Source: Desulfurococcales archaeon (GTDB lineage: Archaea; Thermoproteota; Thermoprotei_A; Sulfolobales; Fervidicoccaceae). Taken from it: 37,132 bases of DNA. The stretch is taken from contig JALWDA010000113.1 of NCBI GenBank assembly GCA_027014955.1, positions 1 through 37,132 on the forward strand, written 5' to 3'. Within the stretch, counting starts at the first letter, position 1; each line of letters opens with the position of its first letter. Under the pieces are notes generated by a model. It saw nothing but the letters and a program-made list of their open reading frames with translations, made no database searches and was not told the DNA's origin. The position numbers were made by a program, and so were the translations under genes. This document shows positions 1 to 11,268 of this stretch, piece after piece.

Positions 1-273
1 GGCGTCGATTATGGTGAAGTAGTACTTTTTGGTCTCGAACTTCATGAAGGCCAGGTCTATGGTGACTCCTCTCTCCCTCTCCTCCTTTAGCCTGTCAAGG
101 AGCCAGGCGAACTTGAACGACTCCTTGCCCTTCTGCTTCGCCTGCTCCTCTAGCTCGGCCATCTTCTTGGGGTCAATGAACCCCAGCCTGTAGAGTATGT
201 GGCCCACCAGGGTGCTCTTACCGTGGTCCACGTGTCCTATTATTACCAGGTTCAAGTGGGGCTTCTCGCTCAT
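1..273 (-). CDS. tuf: Elongation factor 1-alpha (aEF1A), N-terminal 91 codons, cut by window edge
   Basis: This is the GTPase that delivers aminoacyl-tRNA to the ribosome. Only the start of the G domain is present. The P-loop GHVDHGKS is at residues 13-20, and the switch I segment RGVTID follows around residue 70. The last visible residues, FTIIDA, are those that precede the PGH motif in this family, so the gene continues beyond base 1. The ATG at 271-273 is preceded by an AGGAGTG-type SD about 9 nt upstream. It is the last gene of the minus-strand information-processing cluster, but it has its own TATA-like boxes and a GC hairpin in the 170-bp gap before it, so it is probably also transcribed independently. 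Confidence 0.97.
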   Translation of the reverse strand, partial: MSEKPHLNLVIIGHVDHGKSTLVGHILYRLGFIDPKKMAELEEQAKQKGKESFKFAWLLDRLKEERERGVTIDLAFMKFETKKYYFTIIDA

Positions 274-308
274 TGGGTACCACACTCCTTCCAGTACACA
301 ACCTGGGG

Positions 309-317
309 CTTAATATG
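309..317 (-). promoter_or_regulatory. TATA-like box for EF-1alpha
   Basis: On the minus strand this reads CATATTAAG. A start about 26 nt downstream would fall near 287, leaving a short leader with an SD before the ATG at 273. A second candidate (TTTAATAT, 391-400) would give a leader of about 100 nt that includes the 339-361 hairpin. Assignment is by spacing only. Confidence 0.4.
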
Positions 318-338
318 CCTCCTGGGAAGGGTAATCTA

Positions 339-361
339 CGCCCACCCGCTTGGGTGGGGCG
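339..361 (-). other. GC-rich hairpin between rps7 and EF-1alpha
   Basis: The arms CGCCCACCC and GGGTGGGGCG pair over 9 bp with one bulged G and a 4-nt loop. It lies between the rps7 stop and the EF-1alpha promoter region. It could be in the EF-1alpha leader if the distal TATA at 391-400 is used, or the 3' end of the upstream transcript. No T-tract follows on the minus strand, so a terminator call is not supported. Confidence 0.4.
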
Positions 362-443
362 GGCTAATTAACATTACCGCCCAAGAGGACATATTAAACT
401 TTTTCAGGCTACGAAGGGTGAGAAGAAGGTGGGAGGAAACCCG

Positions 444-1049
444 TTATCTGCTGCTAAGGGCGATACGCTCGATCTCCTCCTTACGCGACATCGCGTAGCT
501 CCTCGTATCTCCCTGGGCAGCCGCCATTATCTCCTCCGCAAGGCACTCTTCTATGGGCTTGGGGTTGTTGAAGGCACAGTTGCGGGCCCCTTCGGTAAGG
601 TGCCTGAGGGCCAGGTCCACCCTCCGGAGGGGCGCCACGTCGACCGCCACATGGTAGATTATGCCGCCGTACATTATCCTCGTGGTCTCCTCCCGGGGGG
701 CTGCGTTCTCGATTGCCCTAACGAGGACCTGGATGGGGTTCTCTCCCGTTTGTAGGTATATTATGTCAAAGGCCTTCTTCACAATGTTGTACGCAAGGTG
801 CTTCTTACCCATGTTGCGCCCAGGGCGCATGAGCTTGTTCATCAGCCTCTCGACTATGGGCACCTGGCCCTTGCCGAACCTTCTATGCTCGTGCCTCCCC
901 CCCGTGTGGGGTACTATGACTGGCCTCAGGCTTATGTACTTCTTTAGGCTGGGGTCCCTGACCTCAACGTTCTCGTAGCTCCACTTGTTGAACAACTTTA
1001 TCTCAACGGGCATTATGCTCTCTTCACGTAGCTCGACCATGGCGACCAT
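444..1049 (-). CDS. rps7: Small subunit ribosomal protein uS7
   Basis: uS7 nucleates assembly of the 3' major domain of 16S rRNA and lines the E site. The archaeal signature is clear: [19 protein letters not shown] near the N-terminus, then [33 protein letters not shown], and the C-terminal [19 protein letters not shown]. The length of about 190-200 residues is normal. Coordinates give the longest frame. In-frame ATGs at 1049, 1040 and 1013 are all possible. A TATA-like CTTATAGT at 1057-1064 would place the transcript start near 1034-1038, favouring 1040 (leaderless) or 1013, and no good SD precedes any of them. The gene follows a DUF151 gene instead of directly following rps12. Confidence 0.95.
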   Translation of the reverse strand: MVAMVELREESIMPVEIKLFNKWSYENVEVRDPSLKKYISLRPVIVPHTGGRHEHRRFGKGQVPIVERLMNKLMRPGRNMGKKHLAYNIVKKAFDIIYLQTGENPIQVLVRAIENAAPREETTRIMYGGIIYHVAVDVAPLRRVDLALRHLTEGARNCAFNNPKPIEECLAEEIMAAAQGDTRSYAMSRKEEIERIALSSR

Positions 1050-1056
1050 CCCGGCT

Positions 1057-1064
1057 ACTATAAG
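1057..1064 (-). promoter_or_regulatory. rps7: TATA-like box upstream of rps7
   Basis: On the minus strand this reads CTTATAGT. Its distance to the ATGs at 1040 and 1013 suits a leaderless or short-leader transcript. This is a position-based inference. Confidence 0.35.
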
Positions 1065-1154
1065 TGATTCCTATGCCCTAGGCTGGGCGGAGGGAAATCC
1101 TTGGAGGCATCCTACATGCTTTTTCCACTTTAGAGGGATTATAAAGTTGACAGG

Positions 1155-1646
1155 CTACTCAGTGTCGTAGTCCCTCTGCTCCTCTAGCTGCTGTCTCGCC
1201 AGCTCCCTCTTCACGTATATGGGGCGGCCTGATATATAGGCTAGGAACACGGCATGGCTGGGTATCATCCTCCTCTCGACCCTCATCTTACCGTTGGAGA
1301 AAATCACCCTCGCGGTGAAGAGCATGGTGTTGTCATCAAGCTCGTCTATCACAACATAGGCAAGGTCATCGGTTAGCACGTTTTTAAGGTCATCGTGGCT
1401 CACGAGGAGGTCGAATATGCTCTCCCTGTCACTCCCTATTACGTTCTCAATGGAGATGTCCACGCCCTGGTAGCTGTTTATTGCCTCAACGATCTCGAAG
1501 GGGACATAGTATAGAGTAAGGTCAAGCCCGTCCTCCAGGTGGAGGACAATGACGGGTACGTTGGGGTTTCCTGGGGCCACGAAAGCGTCTATGCTGAGCA
1601 CACGCGCGTAGTCGCTGCCCAGGTCGGAAGCAGGAGGGGTCTCCAC
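1155..1646 (-). CDS. DUF151 / bifunctional nuclease-family protein
   Basis: The 163-residue protein matches the BFN (DUF151) fold. It has a first strand set with VPVIVLHLEDGLDLTLYYVPFE in place of the usual PVVLLxxxxxxxLPIWIG, then a helical segment (ESIFDLLVSHDDLKNVL), a strand pair ending TARVIFSNGKMRVERRM, and the hallmark IPSHAVFLAYISGRPIYVKREL, equivalent to RPSDAIALALRTGAPIYV. Plant and bacterial relatives have been reported as nucleases acting on RNA and DNA; the archaeal role is not established. The start is GTG at 1646 with GGTGGTG a few bases upstream. It lies between rps12 and rps7 with its own TATA-like box, and the acidic C-terminal tail is short. The placement suggests an RNA- or ribosome-linked role, which is inference. 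Confidence 0.8.
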   Translation of the reverse strand: METPPASDLGSDYARVLSIDAFVAPGNPNVPVIVLHLEDGLDLTLYYVPFEIVEAINSYQGVDISIENVIGSDRESIFDLLVSHDDLKNVLTDDLAYVVIDELDDNTMLFTARVIFSNGKMRVERRMIPSHAVFLAYISGRPIYVKRELARQQLEEQRDYDTE

Positions 1647-1698
1647 GAGAACACCACCAGCTGGTAGAGAGGGGCCTCAATTCATTCCAAGAAAGCCG

Positions 1699-1707
1699 TG
1701 GGTTAAT
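1699..1707 (-). promoter_or_regulatory. TATA-like box for the DUF151 gene
   Basis: The minus strand reads CTATTAACC, about 55 nt upstream of the GTG at 1646. This implies a leader of about 30 nt carrying the GGTGGTG SD. Confidence 0.35.
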
Positions 1708-1732
1708 AGTTCTTTGTACTGATGAGAATGCT

Positions 1733-2176
1733 TCATCGTATGGGTTTCTGCTTCTTGCCCAGGAGAAGGGCTTTTAGGGAAACACCGTTTACAGTTACCA
1801 CCTTGTACCTCACACCGGGTATGTCTCCCATAGACCGACCCTTGGGGCCTCCAATGCCCTCTATAAGCACTTCATCGTGCTCGTCAATCATGTTAAGTCC
1901 ACCGTCTCCTGGGACGAAGGCTGTCACAACCTTGCCGTTCTTCACCAGCTGTACCCTGACGCACTTCCTGACCGCCGAGTTGGGCTGCCTTGCCTCTACA
2001 CCAACCTTCTCCAGCACTATGCCCCTTGCCATTGGAGCGCCCTCGAGGGGGTCGGTCTTCTCCTTCAGCTTCAGCATCTTCCTCTTGAACTCCTGCTGGC
2101 TCCACTTGAACTTCATCCTCTTCCTTCTCAAGTTCCTGGCCGCGTAGAGGCCCATGGGAGACTTCTTGCCTGTCAT
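1733..2176 (-). CDS. rps12: Small subunit ribosomal protein uS12
   Basis: uS12 sits at the decoding centre and affects accuracy. Archaeal-type sequence: [19 protein letters not shown] at the N-terminus, then [36 protein letters not shown] (the PNSA loop near the decoding site), and [16 protein letters not shown] chose the ATG at 2174-2176 (147 residues), which matches the family N-terminus and has AGGGG upstream. The frame can be extended eight codons to 2200 but that part is not family-like. A TATA-like AATTATTAAC around 2222-2231 would give a leader of about 25 nt, so it may be transcribed from its own promoter as well as from rpoH. Confidence 0.97.
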   Translation of the reverse strand: MTGKKSPMGLYAARNLRRKRMKFKWSQQEFKRKMLKLKEKTDPLEGAPMARGIVLEKVGVEARQPNSAVRKCVRVQLVKNGKVVTAFVPGDGGLNMIDEHDEVLIEGIGGPKGRSMGDIPGVRYKVVTVNGVSLKALLLGKKQKPIR

Positions 2177-2221
2177 GACCCCTTCCCTCTCTCTTACCAC
2201 TACCTGTGTGGCGTGAATGGG

Positions 2222-2231
2222 GTTAATAATT
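2222..2231 (-). promoter_or_regulatory. rps12: TATA-like box upstream of rps12
   Basis: The minus strand reads AATTATTAAC about 50 nt before the rps12 ATG. Called by sequence and spacing only. Confidence 0.35.
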
Positions 2232-2271
2232 CTTGGTCGTGCAACCCTTGTGGGAGGAGGCTAGAGGGGGC

Positions 2272-2703
2272 CTATTTTATAACCACGTTATCCACATCAA
2301 AGTACCTTTTAAGGAGAATCCGTGCACGGGCAACGTTCTTTCCGTTCTTCCCGATGGCAGTTCCCTTGTCCTTGCTATCGACGTGTATGTAAACCGTGGT
2401 CTTGTTACCCGTCCTCGCAGTCCGGACCTGTTTAACTCTCGCTGGAGAGACGGCGTTACGGGCCATGTCCTCAATGGTCTCGCCCTCCGCCACGACCTCT
2501 ATGTCCCTCCCCATGATCTTCTTCAGCTTCCGTATATTGGAGCCCTTCCTTCCAACAGCCCTGCCCACATCACCCTTGCCCACGACGAATATTATCCTGT
2601 TGTACTCATCGTCGATAACGCAGTCCTTCACCGTCGCACCCGTTATGTCCTGGAAGAGAGCCATGTACCTTAGCTCGTCGGGTGTTAGTCTCCTTTCAGG
2701 CAA
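2272..2703 (-). CDS. nusA: Archaeal NusA-like KH-domain transcription factor
   Basis: This is a small archaeal NusA homologue consisting of tandem KH RNA-binding domains without the bacterial NTD and S1. The two KH GxxG loops are visible: VGRAVGRKGSNIRKLKKIMG in the first and DKGTAIGKNGKNVARARILL in the second. The N-terminal LTPDELRYMALFQDITGAT is typical. It is expected to bind RNA and act in elongation or termination. The frame opens at GTG 2721, but TTG 2703 gives a family-like N-terminus (PERRLTPDELRY) and sits about 8 nt after GGTGGAGG, so I prefer TTG. The leader contains a 10-bp stem and a 12-bp palindrome (2728-2778). Confidence 0.93.
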   Translation of the reverse strand: MPERRLTPDELRYMALFQDITGATVKDCVIDDEYNRIIFVVGKGDVGRAVGRKGSNIRKLKKIMGRDIEVVAEGETIEDMARNAVSPARVKQVRTARTGNKTTVYIHVDSKDKGTAIGKNGKNVARARILLKRYFDVDNVVIK

Positions 2704-2727
2704 ACATATCCCCTCCACCACGATATA

Positions 2728-2754
2728 CTGTCGAGAGCACCCTCTCTAGGACAG
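2728..2754 (-). promoter_or_regulatory. Stem-loop in the nusA leader
   Basis: Arms CTGTC+GAGAG (2728-2737) and CTCTC, three unpaired bases, GACAG (2742-2754) form a 10-bp stem with a 3-nt bulge. It lies 25-50 nt upstream of the preferred nusA start, next to the SD. A role in control is inference. Confidence 0.5.
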
Positions 2755-2766
2755 GGCTTCACCCAA

Positions 2767-2778
2767 CCGGTATACCGG
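2767..2778. repeat. Perfect 12-bp palindrome CCGGTATACCGG
   Basis: An exact inverted repeat in the gap between rpl30e and nusA, just upstream of the 2728-2754 stem. Its centre is TATA-like (GTATAC). It could be a protein-binding site or part of a promoter; which is unknown. Confidence 0.6.
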
Positions 2779-2840
2779 AGTCACATACCCACTCTCCTTA
2801 ACCCTTGACCAGTGCGTCAGGGGGACGGGGGCTATAATTG

Positions 2841-3149
2841 CTATCCGGACTCCTCGGCGAAATCCAAGAGGTTCGAATCCCCAGCATCTAGCACGGCGAG
2901 CGCCTGAATAGGGAAGGGCTTGCCCAGGACAGTGCCCAGCTCTATGCTTGTGCCGTTGAACTCCACCACTGGTATGCCGGAGAGGCTGGCGTATCTATTG
3001 ATGTCCTCCTTTACGGAGGGGTCTGCGTTGGAGGCTATTATGACCATCTTAGCCCGGCCTAGTTTGAGGTTCCTTATGGTTGACTTTGTGCCAAGCTCTA
3101 GCTTTCCGGTCCTGTAGGCGGTCCTCAGCTCCTGCTCCAGTCCAGGCAT
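2841..3149 (-). CDS. rpl30e: Ribosomal protein L30e-family
   Basis: This is a 102-residue archaeal L30e protein of the L7Ae/L30e K-turn-binding superfamily. Family features: LRTAYRTGKLELGTKSTIRNLKLGRAKMVIIASNADPS (RNA-contact region with the GTKST loop) and IPVVEFNGTSIELGTVLGKPF. The start ATG is at 3147-3149 with GGTGGAT upstream. It occupies its standard position between rpoA2 and nusA. The 111-bp gap before it holds an A+T-rich TCAATAAAAACCC element near 3248 and an ACACGC/GCGTGT stem, so it may have its own promoter and a foldable leader. Confidence 0.96.
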   Translation of the reverse strand: MPGLEQELRTAYRTGKLELGTKSTIRNLKLGRAKMVIIASNADPSVKEDINRYASLSGIPVVEFNGTSIELGTVLGKPFPIQALAVLDAGDSNLLDFAEESG

Positions 3150-3173
3150 CCTTCATCCACCCTCTGGGCCACT

Positions 3174-3200
3174 ACACGCGTTGTTACTCGGAGGGCGTGT
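3174..3200 (-). other. Weak stem in the rpl30e leader
   Basis: ACACGC (3174-3179) pairs with GCGTGT (3195-3200) around a 15-nt loop, 25-50 nt upstream of the start. L30e proteins bind kinked RNA and autoregulate in eukaryotes; applying that here is speculative. Confidence 0.3.
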
Positions 3201-3260
3201 AATGCTTGTTCGATGCGCCAATCACGTTTTTGTGGGTCATGGGTTTTTATTGATATAGCT

Positions 3261-7159
<3,899 letters not shown>

Positions 7160-7162
7160 GGC

Positions 7163-10100
7163 TCACTCCTCCCTCTCATACACCTCTGTAACGCGGAGCC
7201 GGGGCACTATGCCCATGCTTATGAGCTCCTGTAGGAGGAGCTTGAACGCGTAGGACATCTCGACGGGGTGGAGGTCCCCCTTATCGCCATGTATGGGGCA
7301 CACGAGGGTGTTACGGTTCCTGTCAAACCACCCTATGTGCCCGCACTTGTTGCATACATAGACTATCGTCTTGTCGCTGTTGTCGAGGAGCCTCTCCTTT
7401 ATCAGCAGAGCCGTACCGTGACCAACTAGGGCGTCCCTCTCCATCTCCCCGAACCTGAGGCCACCCTCCCTTGCTCTCCCCTCCGTAGGCTGGCGGGTGA
7501 GCAGCTGGACGGGGCCCCTCGCCCTCGCGTGGAACTTGTCGGCCACCATGTGGTGCAGCCTCTGGTAGTAAACCACTCCTATCATTATGGTCTGGCCGAT
7601 TATCTCGCCCGTCCGGCCGTCGTACATTACCTCCCTACCATCGGGGCTGTAGCCGTGCTTCATGAGCCGGAGCCTTATCTCCTCTATGGGCTCCTTTGAG
7701 AAGGGCGTGGCGTCAACCGTCCTCCCTTCAAGTGCCCCCAGTTTGCCCGACATGCTCTCTATGAGCTGGCCCAGGGTCATACGGGAGGGGAATGCGTGGG
7801 GGTTGATTATAATGTCAGGGACTATACCCTCCTCGGTGTAGGGCATGTCGTACTGGGGTATGAGCATGCCTATGACGCCCTTCTGACCATGCCTGCTGGC
7901 GAACTTGTCGCCAATCTCGGGTATGCGGTAGTCCCTAACCCTGACCTTGACGAGCCTGTCTCCCTCAGCTGTCTCGGTTATGAAGACAGAGTCCACGACG
8001 CCCTTCTCCCCATACCTGAGGGTGACCGAGGTGTCCTTCCTCGCGGAGGCGCCGAAGCCGAACTCCCTGAACTCCTCGACGAACCGGGGCGGGCTGGTCT
8101 TGCCTATGAGCACCTCTCCCCCACTGACCTCGACCTCGGGGGATATTATGCCGTCGGCGTCGAGCTTGCGGTAGTACTCGAGGCCCCTGTAGCCCCTCAC
8201 TCCCGGCTCGGGTATTGTGAGGCGGTCCTCTTGGCCGCCGGGGTACTTGCGCTCCTCCGCGGTATATAGTCTGAAGAAGGTCGACCTCATGAACCCCCTG
8301 TCGACGCTGCTCTTGTTGAATATCAGGGCGTCTTCTATGTTGTAGCCCGTGTAGGACATTACCGCGACTATGGCGTTCTGGCCCGCGGGCCTGTTGTTGT
8401 AGCCCGTGACCTCCATGGCCTTGGTCTGGACAAGGGGCTTCTCAGGGTAGCTGAGCACGTGTCCCCTCGAGTCGGTCCTCACGTTATAGTTGGCCGCGTA
8501 GAGCCCTATGGCCTGCTTCACCATGGCCGACTGGTAGGTGTTCCTGGGGCTCTGGTTGTGCTCGGCGTAGGGTATAGTCAGGGCTGCTACCCCCATTATG
8601 GCGGGGAGCCATAGTTCTAGGTGGGTGTAGCTCTTGTCCTTCTCCAGGTCCTGGGGATAGAGGGCGATGTAGGCGTTCTCCTCCTCCTCGGGGTCGAGGT
8701 ACTCTATCTTGCCCTCTTTGACCAGGTCACTGAACTTCTTCTTGCCGCTCACCAGGTCCCTCACGTCCTTCTTGGTCACCAGGGGCTTGCCGTCCTTTAC
8801 TATTATGAGTGGCCTCCTTATCCTCCCCGCATCTGTGTTAACGTAGATTTCCCTGATGTACTCCGTGGTGTACTCGGCTATATTGACCTCGTGGTGTATC
8901 TTGCCCTTGCGCCTCAGCTCCCTTATCGCCTCCACGAGCTCCCTTCCCTTGGTCGTGTAGCCTATGAGCCTACCGTTGACGAAGACCTTGTACGCCGAGG
9001 AGATGTCCAGCTTGCCCTTGATGGCCCTCTGCCTGGCCTCGTCAAGGGGTATTACCCCCATCTTGTGGAGCTTTACCTCAATGTCCTTCTCGCTAACACC
9101 CACGGTTATGTAGGTGGTGAGGGCGAGGTTCTTCACGAGGCCACAGTTGGGGCCTTCTGGGGTCTCGAAGGGGCACATCCTCCCCCATTGTGTGCCGTGG
9201 AGGTCCCTCGCCTTGAAGAGGGGCTGGCTCCTGCTGAGCGGTGAGACAACTCTCCTCAGGTGGCTTATCATGCTCATCCAGTTGGTGCGGTCAAGGAGCT
9301 GGCTTACACCAGTCCTTCCCCCGACCCAGTTGCCTGTGGCAAGAGCGTGTCTAACCCTGTCGGTTATCACGTCGGGGCGTACTATGGAGGAGAGCTTGTA
9401 CCTCCTGCTCCTGAGGAGGGTCTTCTCCGCCTGGAACTTGAGGTCCCTGAGGAACTGCTTGTAGGCGGCCCTGAAGACCGTGGCGAGGAGCTCTCCCGCG
9501 AGCTTGAGCCTCTTGTTAGCATAGTGGTCCCGGTCGTCGGGCTCCCTCCTCCCCAGCGCGAGCTCGAGGATGTTGTTAGCCATCTGGGCGAGGAAGTAGG
9601 CCTTGCGCTTCCTGTCGCTGGGCTTGCTGCCCAGGTGGGGGAAGAGGTACCTGTCCAGGACGTTCTTGGCCCTATCTATCCTGTTCTCCCTCACCTGGCC
9701 GATGGCTATCTTGGTGCCAATATAGTCGAGCGCGTCGTCCTGGGTCTTTATGAGGCGGGCCTCCTCCAGGCTGGGAAGGAGGAGGCTCTGGACCTCGGGG
9801 TCGAGGGAGACGGCATAGGTTATGTCCTGGTCCTTCTCCATGCCAAGGGCGCGCATGAGCACGACGAAGGGTATCTTGCCCGGCACACCGCCGAAGCTGA
9901 CCTTCAGGGTGCCGTCCTTGTGCCTGTCCATTATCACGGGTATCCTGTAGGCCCCCGTGCTGGAGACCACCTTGGCCGTCTGGAGGACCTGGCCAGAGGT
10001 CTTCGGCTCATCCACCAGTATCCTGTTCGTAACCATGTCCTCCTGGGCGACGATGACCTTCTCGCTGCCGTTTACAATGAAGTACCCACCCGGGTCTTCC

Positions 10101-10558
10101 GGGTCCTCGTTTATCTTTACAAGCTCCTCGGGCCCCAGCTTGCTCGTGGGGTCCAGGGCGCTCTTAACCATAACGGGGAGGTCTCCTATGTACACGGTGT
10201 CCTTGAGGCTCTCCACGCCGTTCTCCAGGAGAGTCATCTCCAGGTACATGGGGGAGCTGTAGCTCAGGTTCCTGACCCTGGCCTCGAAGGGTGTTATGGG
10301 GCTCTCCGAGCCATCTACTTCCCTCGCAACGGGGCCCTTGACGATGATCTTGCCAAACTTTATCTTTATGTCAGGTATCTCCAGGTCAACCACGGGCTGC
10401 TCGTCCACTACCTCCTGCAGCATTGTCTCCAAGAACCTGTTGTAGGAGTCAAGGTGCTGCCTGACGAGGCCGTTCTCCTCAATAAAAGCCCTGGCTAGGA
10501 GCCAGCGGTCCTGCTCGTCTATAACCTGCTGCCCTGTCTGACCATCTTTGGACGACAG
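7163..10558 (-). CDS. rpoB: DNA-directed RNA polymerase subunit Rpo2 (B), non-canonical start
   Basis: This is the second largest subunit, unsplit. Visible motifs include the catalytic-centre lysine region GDKFASRHGQKGVIG, the hybrid-binding region MPYTEEGIVPDIIINPHAFP, and the C-terminal Zn-binding CNKCGHIG...CPIHGD followed by VEMSYAFKLLLQELISMG. The earliest ATG, GTG or TTG in frame is TTG 10432 (1089 residues), but the family-conserved N-terminal helix (ENGLVRQHLDSYNRF) lies upstream of it in the same frame. Between the in-frame stop at 10562-10564 and 10432 no ATG, GTG or TTG occurs. I therefore extend to CTG 10558, about 5 nt after GGTGAT, giving 1131 residues. ATA at 10520-10522 is another option. 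An ATG overlapping the rpoH stop (10563-10565) is in a different frame that stops at 10479-10481. Confidence 0.9.
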   Translation of the reverse strand: MSSKDGQTGQQVIDEQDRWLLARAFIEENGLVRQHLDSYNRFLETMLQEVVDEQPVVDLEIPDIKIKFGKIIVKGPVAREVDGSESPITPFEARVRNLSYSSPMYLEMTLLENGVESLKDTVYIGDLPVMVKSALDPTSKLGPEELVKINEDPEDPGGYFIVNGSEKVIVAQEDMVTNRILVDEPKTSGQVLQTAKVVSSTGAYRIPVIMDRHKDGTLKVSFGGVPGKIPFVVLMRALGMEKDQDITYAVSLDPEVQSLLLPSLEEARLIKTQDDALDYIGTKIAIGQVRENRIDRAKNVLDRYLFPHLGSKPSDRKRKAYFLAQMANNILELALGRREPDDRDHYANKRLKLAGELLATVFRAAYKQFLRDLKFQAEKTLLRSRRYKLSSIVRPDVITDRVRHALATGNWVGGRTGVSQLLDRTNWMSMISHLRRVVSPLSRSQPLFKARDLHGTQWGRMCPFETPEGPNCGLVKNLALTTYITVGVSEKDIEVKLHKMGVIPLDEARQRAIKGKLDISSAYKVFVNGRLIGYTTKGRELVEAIRELRRKGKIHHEVNIAEYTTEYIREIYVNTDAGRIRRPLIIVKDGKPLVTKKDVRDLVSGKKKFSDLVKEGKIEYLDPEEEENAYIALYPQDLEKDKSYTHLELWLPAIMGVAALTIPYAEHNQSPRNTYQSAMVKQAIGLYAANYNVRTDSRGHVLSYPEKPLVQTKAMEVTGYNNRPAGQNAIVAVMSYTGYNIEDALIFNKSSVDRGFMRSTFFRLYTAEERKYPGGQEDRLTIPEPGVRGYRGLEYYRKLDADGIISPEVEVSGGEVLIGKTSPPRFVEEFREFGFGASARKDTSVTLRYGEKGVVDSVFITETAEGDRLVKVRVRDYRIPEIGDKFASRHGQKGVIGMLIPQYDMPYTEEGIVPDIIINPHAFPSRMTLGQLIESMSGKLGALEGRTVDATPFSKEPIEEIRLRLMKHGYSPDGREVMYDGRTGEIIGQTIMIGVVYYQRLHHMVADKFHARARGPVQLLTRQPTEGRAREGGLRFGEMERDALVGHGTALLIKERLLDNSDKTIVYVCNKCGHIGWFDRNRNTLVCPIHGDKGDLHPVEMSYAFKLLLQELISMGIVPRLRVTEVYEREE

Positions 10559-10564
10559 GCCTCA

Positions 10565-10810
10565 TCACCCCACGACAACTATGCGGTAAACAACGGTCTT
10601 TCCAGCTGTCTCGCTCTCCCGTATTATCCTGACAAGCTCGCCCGGCTTCGCGCCTATTGCCTTAACGACGGGGTCACTGGCCCTTATCTGGGGGAGCTGG
10701 GTCGGGTCAAGGCCCAGCTCCTTCAAGATCTCAGTGGCCTCGGGGAGGGGGACACGCTCGTGCTTGGGGACGAGCTTGTGTTCTCTCACGTCGAACTTTT
10801 TAGGGGACAA
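10565..10810 (-). CDS. rpoH: DNA-directed RNA polymerase subunit Rpo5 (H)
   Basis: This is the archaeal counterpart of the C-terminal domain of eukaryotic RPB5, needed for assembly of the jaw. It is 81 residues, of normal size, with the diagnostic [50 protein letters not shown] and TVVYRIVVV. The start is TTG at 10808-10810, with a strong GGTGAT SD 6 nt upstream. It is the first gene of the RNA polymerase operon, and its stop overlaps an ATG that is out of frame with rpoB. Confidence 0.97.
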   Translation of the reverse strand: MSPKKFDVREHKLVPKHERVPLPEATEILKELGLDPTQLPQIRASDPVVKAIGAKPGELVRIIRESETAGKTVVYRIVVVG

Positions 10811-11119
10811 TACACCATCACCGGGGGGTTAACCGTTTCGTGTTTGTACATGGCACGAGAACACGTACCACGGGGATGCCACGTAGTACAGAGTAGCATC
10901 TGGGCTTGTGTCTCCATGGGTGCAAGCGGGTTCCAGAAACCCGCGACTGTTTAGGGGGTTTATCAACCTGGTATCACGCTCTAGAATGGGGCGTGATTGG
11001 GGTTAGACGGGTTCTTTCGGTGGACCGATTCTTTTAGTGGTATTATAACATGTTTTTAAAATTATCCTACAGTGGGGTGGGGAAAGGGTTATATTCCATG
11101 AGTCTAACCTGCGCACGAT
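10811..11119 (-). promoter_or_regulatory. Non-coding gap before rpoH with four inverted repeats; probable long leader
   Basis: No credible gene lies here. Inverted repeats: GTAC/TGGCA with TGCCA/GTAC (10846-10889), GCGGGTT/AACCCGC (10926-10944, 5-nt loop), ATCACGC/GCGTGAT (10973-10997) and TCGGT/ACCGA (11018-11029). A good TATA-like element on the minus strand, TTATAATA near 11040-11048, lies just before the outermost repeat and about 230 nt before the rpoH start. If it is used, all four hairpins fall in the RNA polymerase operon leader. No clear TATA is seen closer to rpoH. Alternatively it encodes a small RNA. Confidence 0.45.
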
Positions 11120-11197
11120 TGGTGCCGCGGCCGGGATTTGAACCCGGGTCACGGGCTCGAGAGGCCCGCATACTTGGCCTGGCTATACTACCGCGGC
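11120..11197 (-). tRNA. tRNA-Glu(CUC)
   Basis: Cloverleaf on the minus strand: acceptor GCCGCGG/CCGCGGC, anticodon stem CGGGC/GCCCG with loop CTCTCGA (anticodon CTC), and T arm CCGGG-TTCAAAT-CCCGG. The terminal CCA is encoded at 11120-11122. No intron. A TATA-like CCTAAAAA at 11232-11239 lies about 38 nt upstream of the 5' end, a normal tRNA promoter spacing. Confidence 0.96.
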
Positions 11198-11268
11198 GCA
11201 TTCTCCCTAGTGTTGTGGTGGATTTGTTAGGTTTTTAGGTTTTTCGTCGAAGGGTTCCACGGTGTTTC

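Noticed and set aside
7163-10432. rpoB starting at TTG 10432
   Set aside because: This would remove the conserved N-terminal helix encoded in the same frame just upstream, and no SD is seen before the TTG.
9260-10498. 412-codon open frame on the plus strand opposite rpoB
   Set aside because: Shadow of the rpoB coding strand with no family resemblance and no promoter.
11050-11238. Short open frame across tRNA-Glu
   Set aside because: It runs through the tRNA on the opposite strand; its protein is the translation of a tRNA complement.
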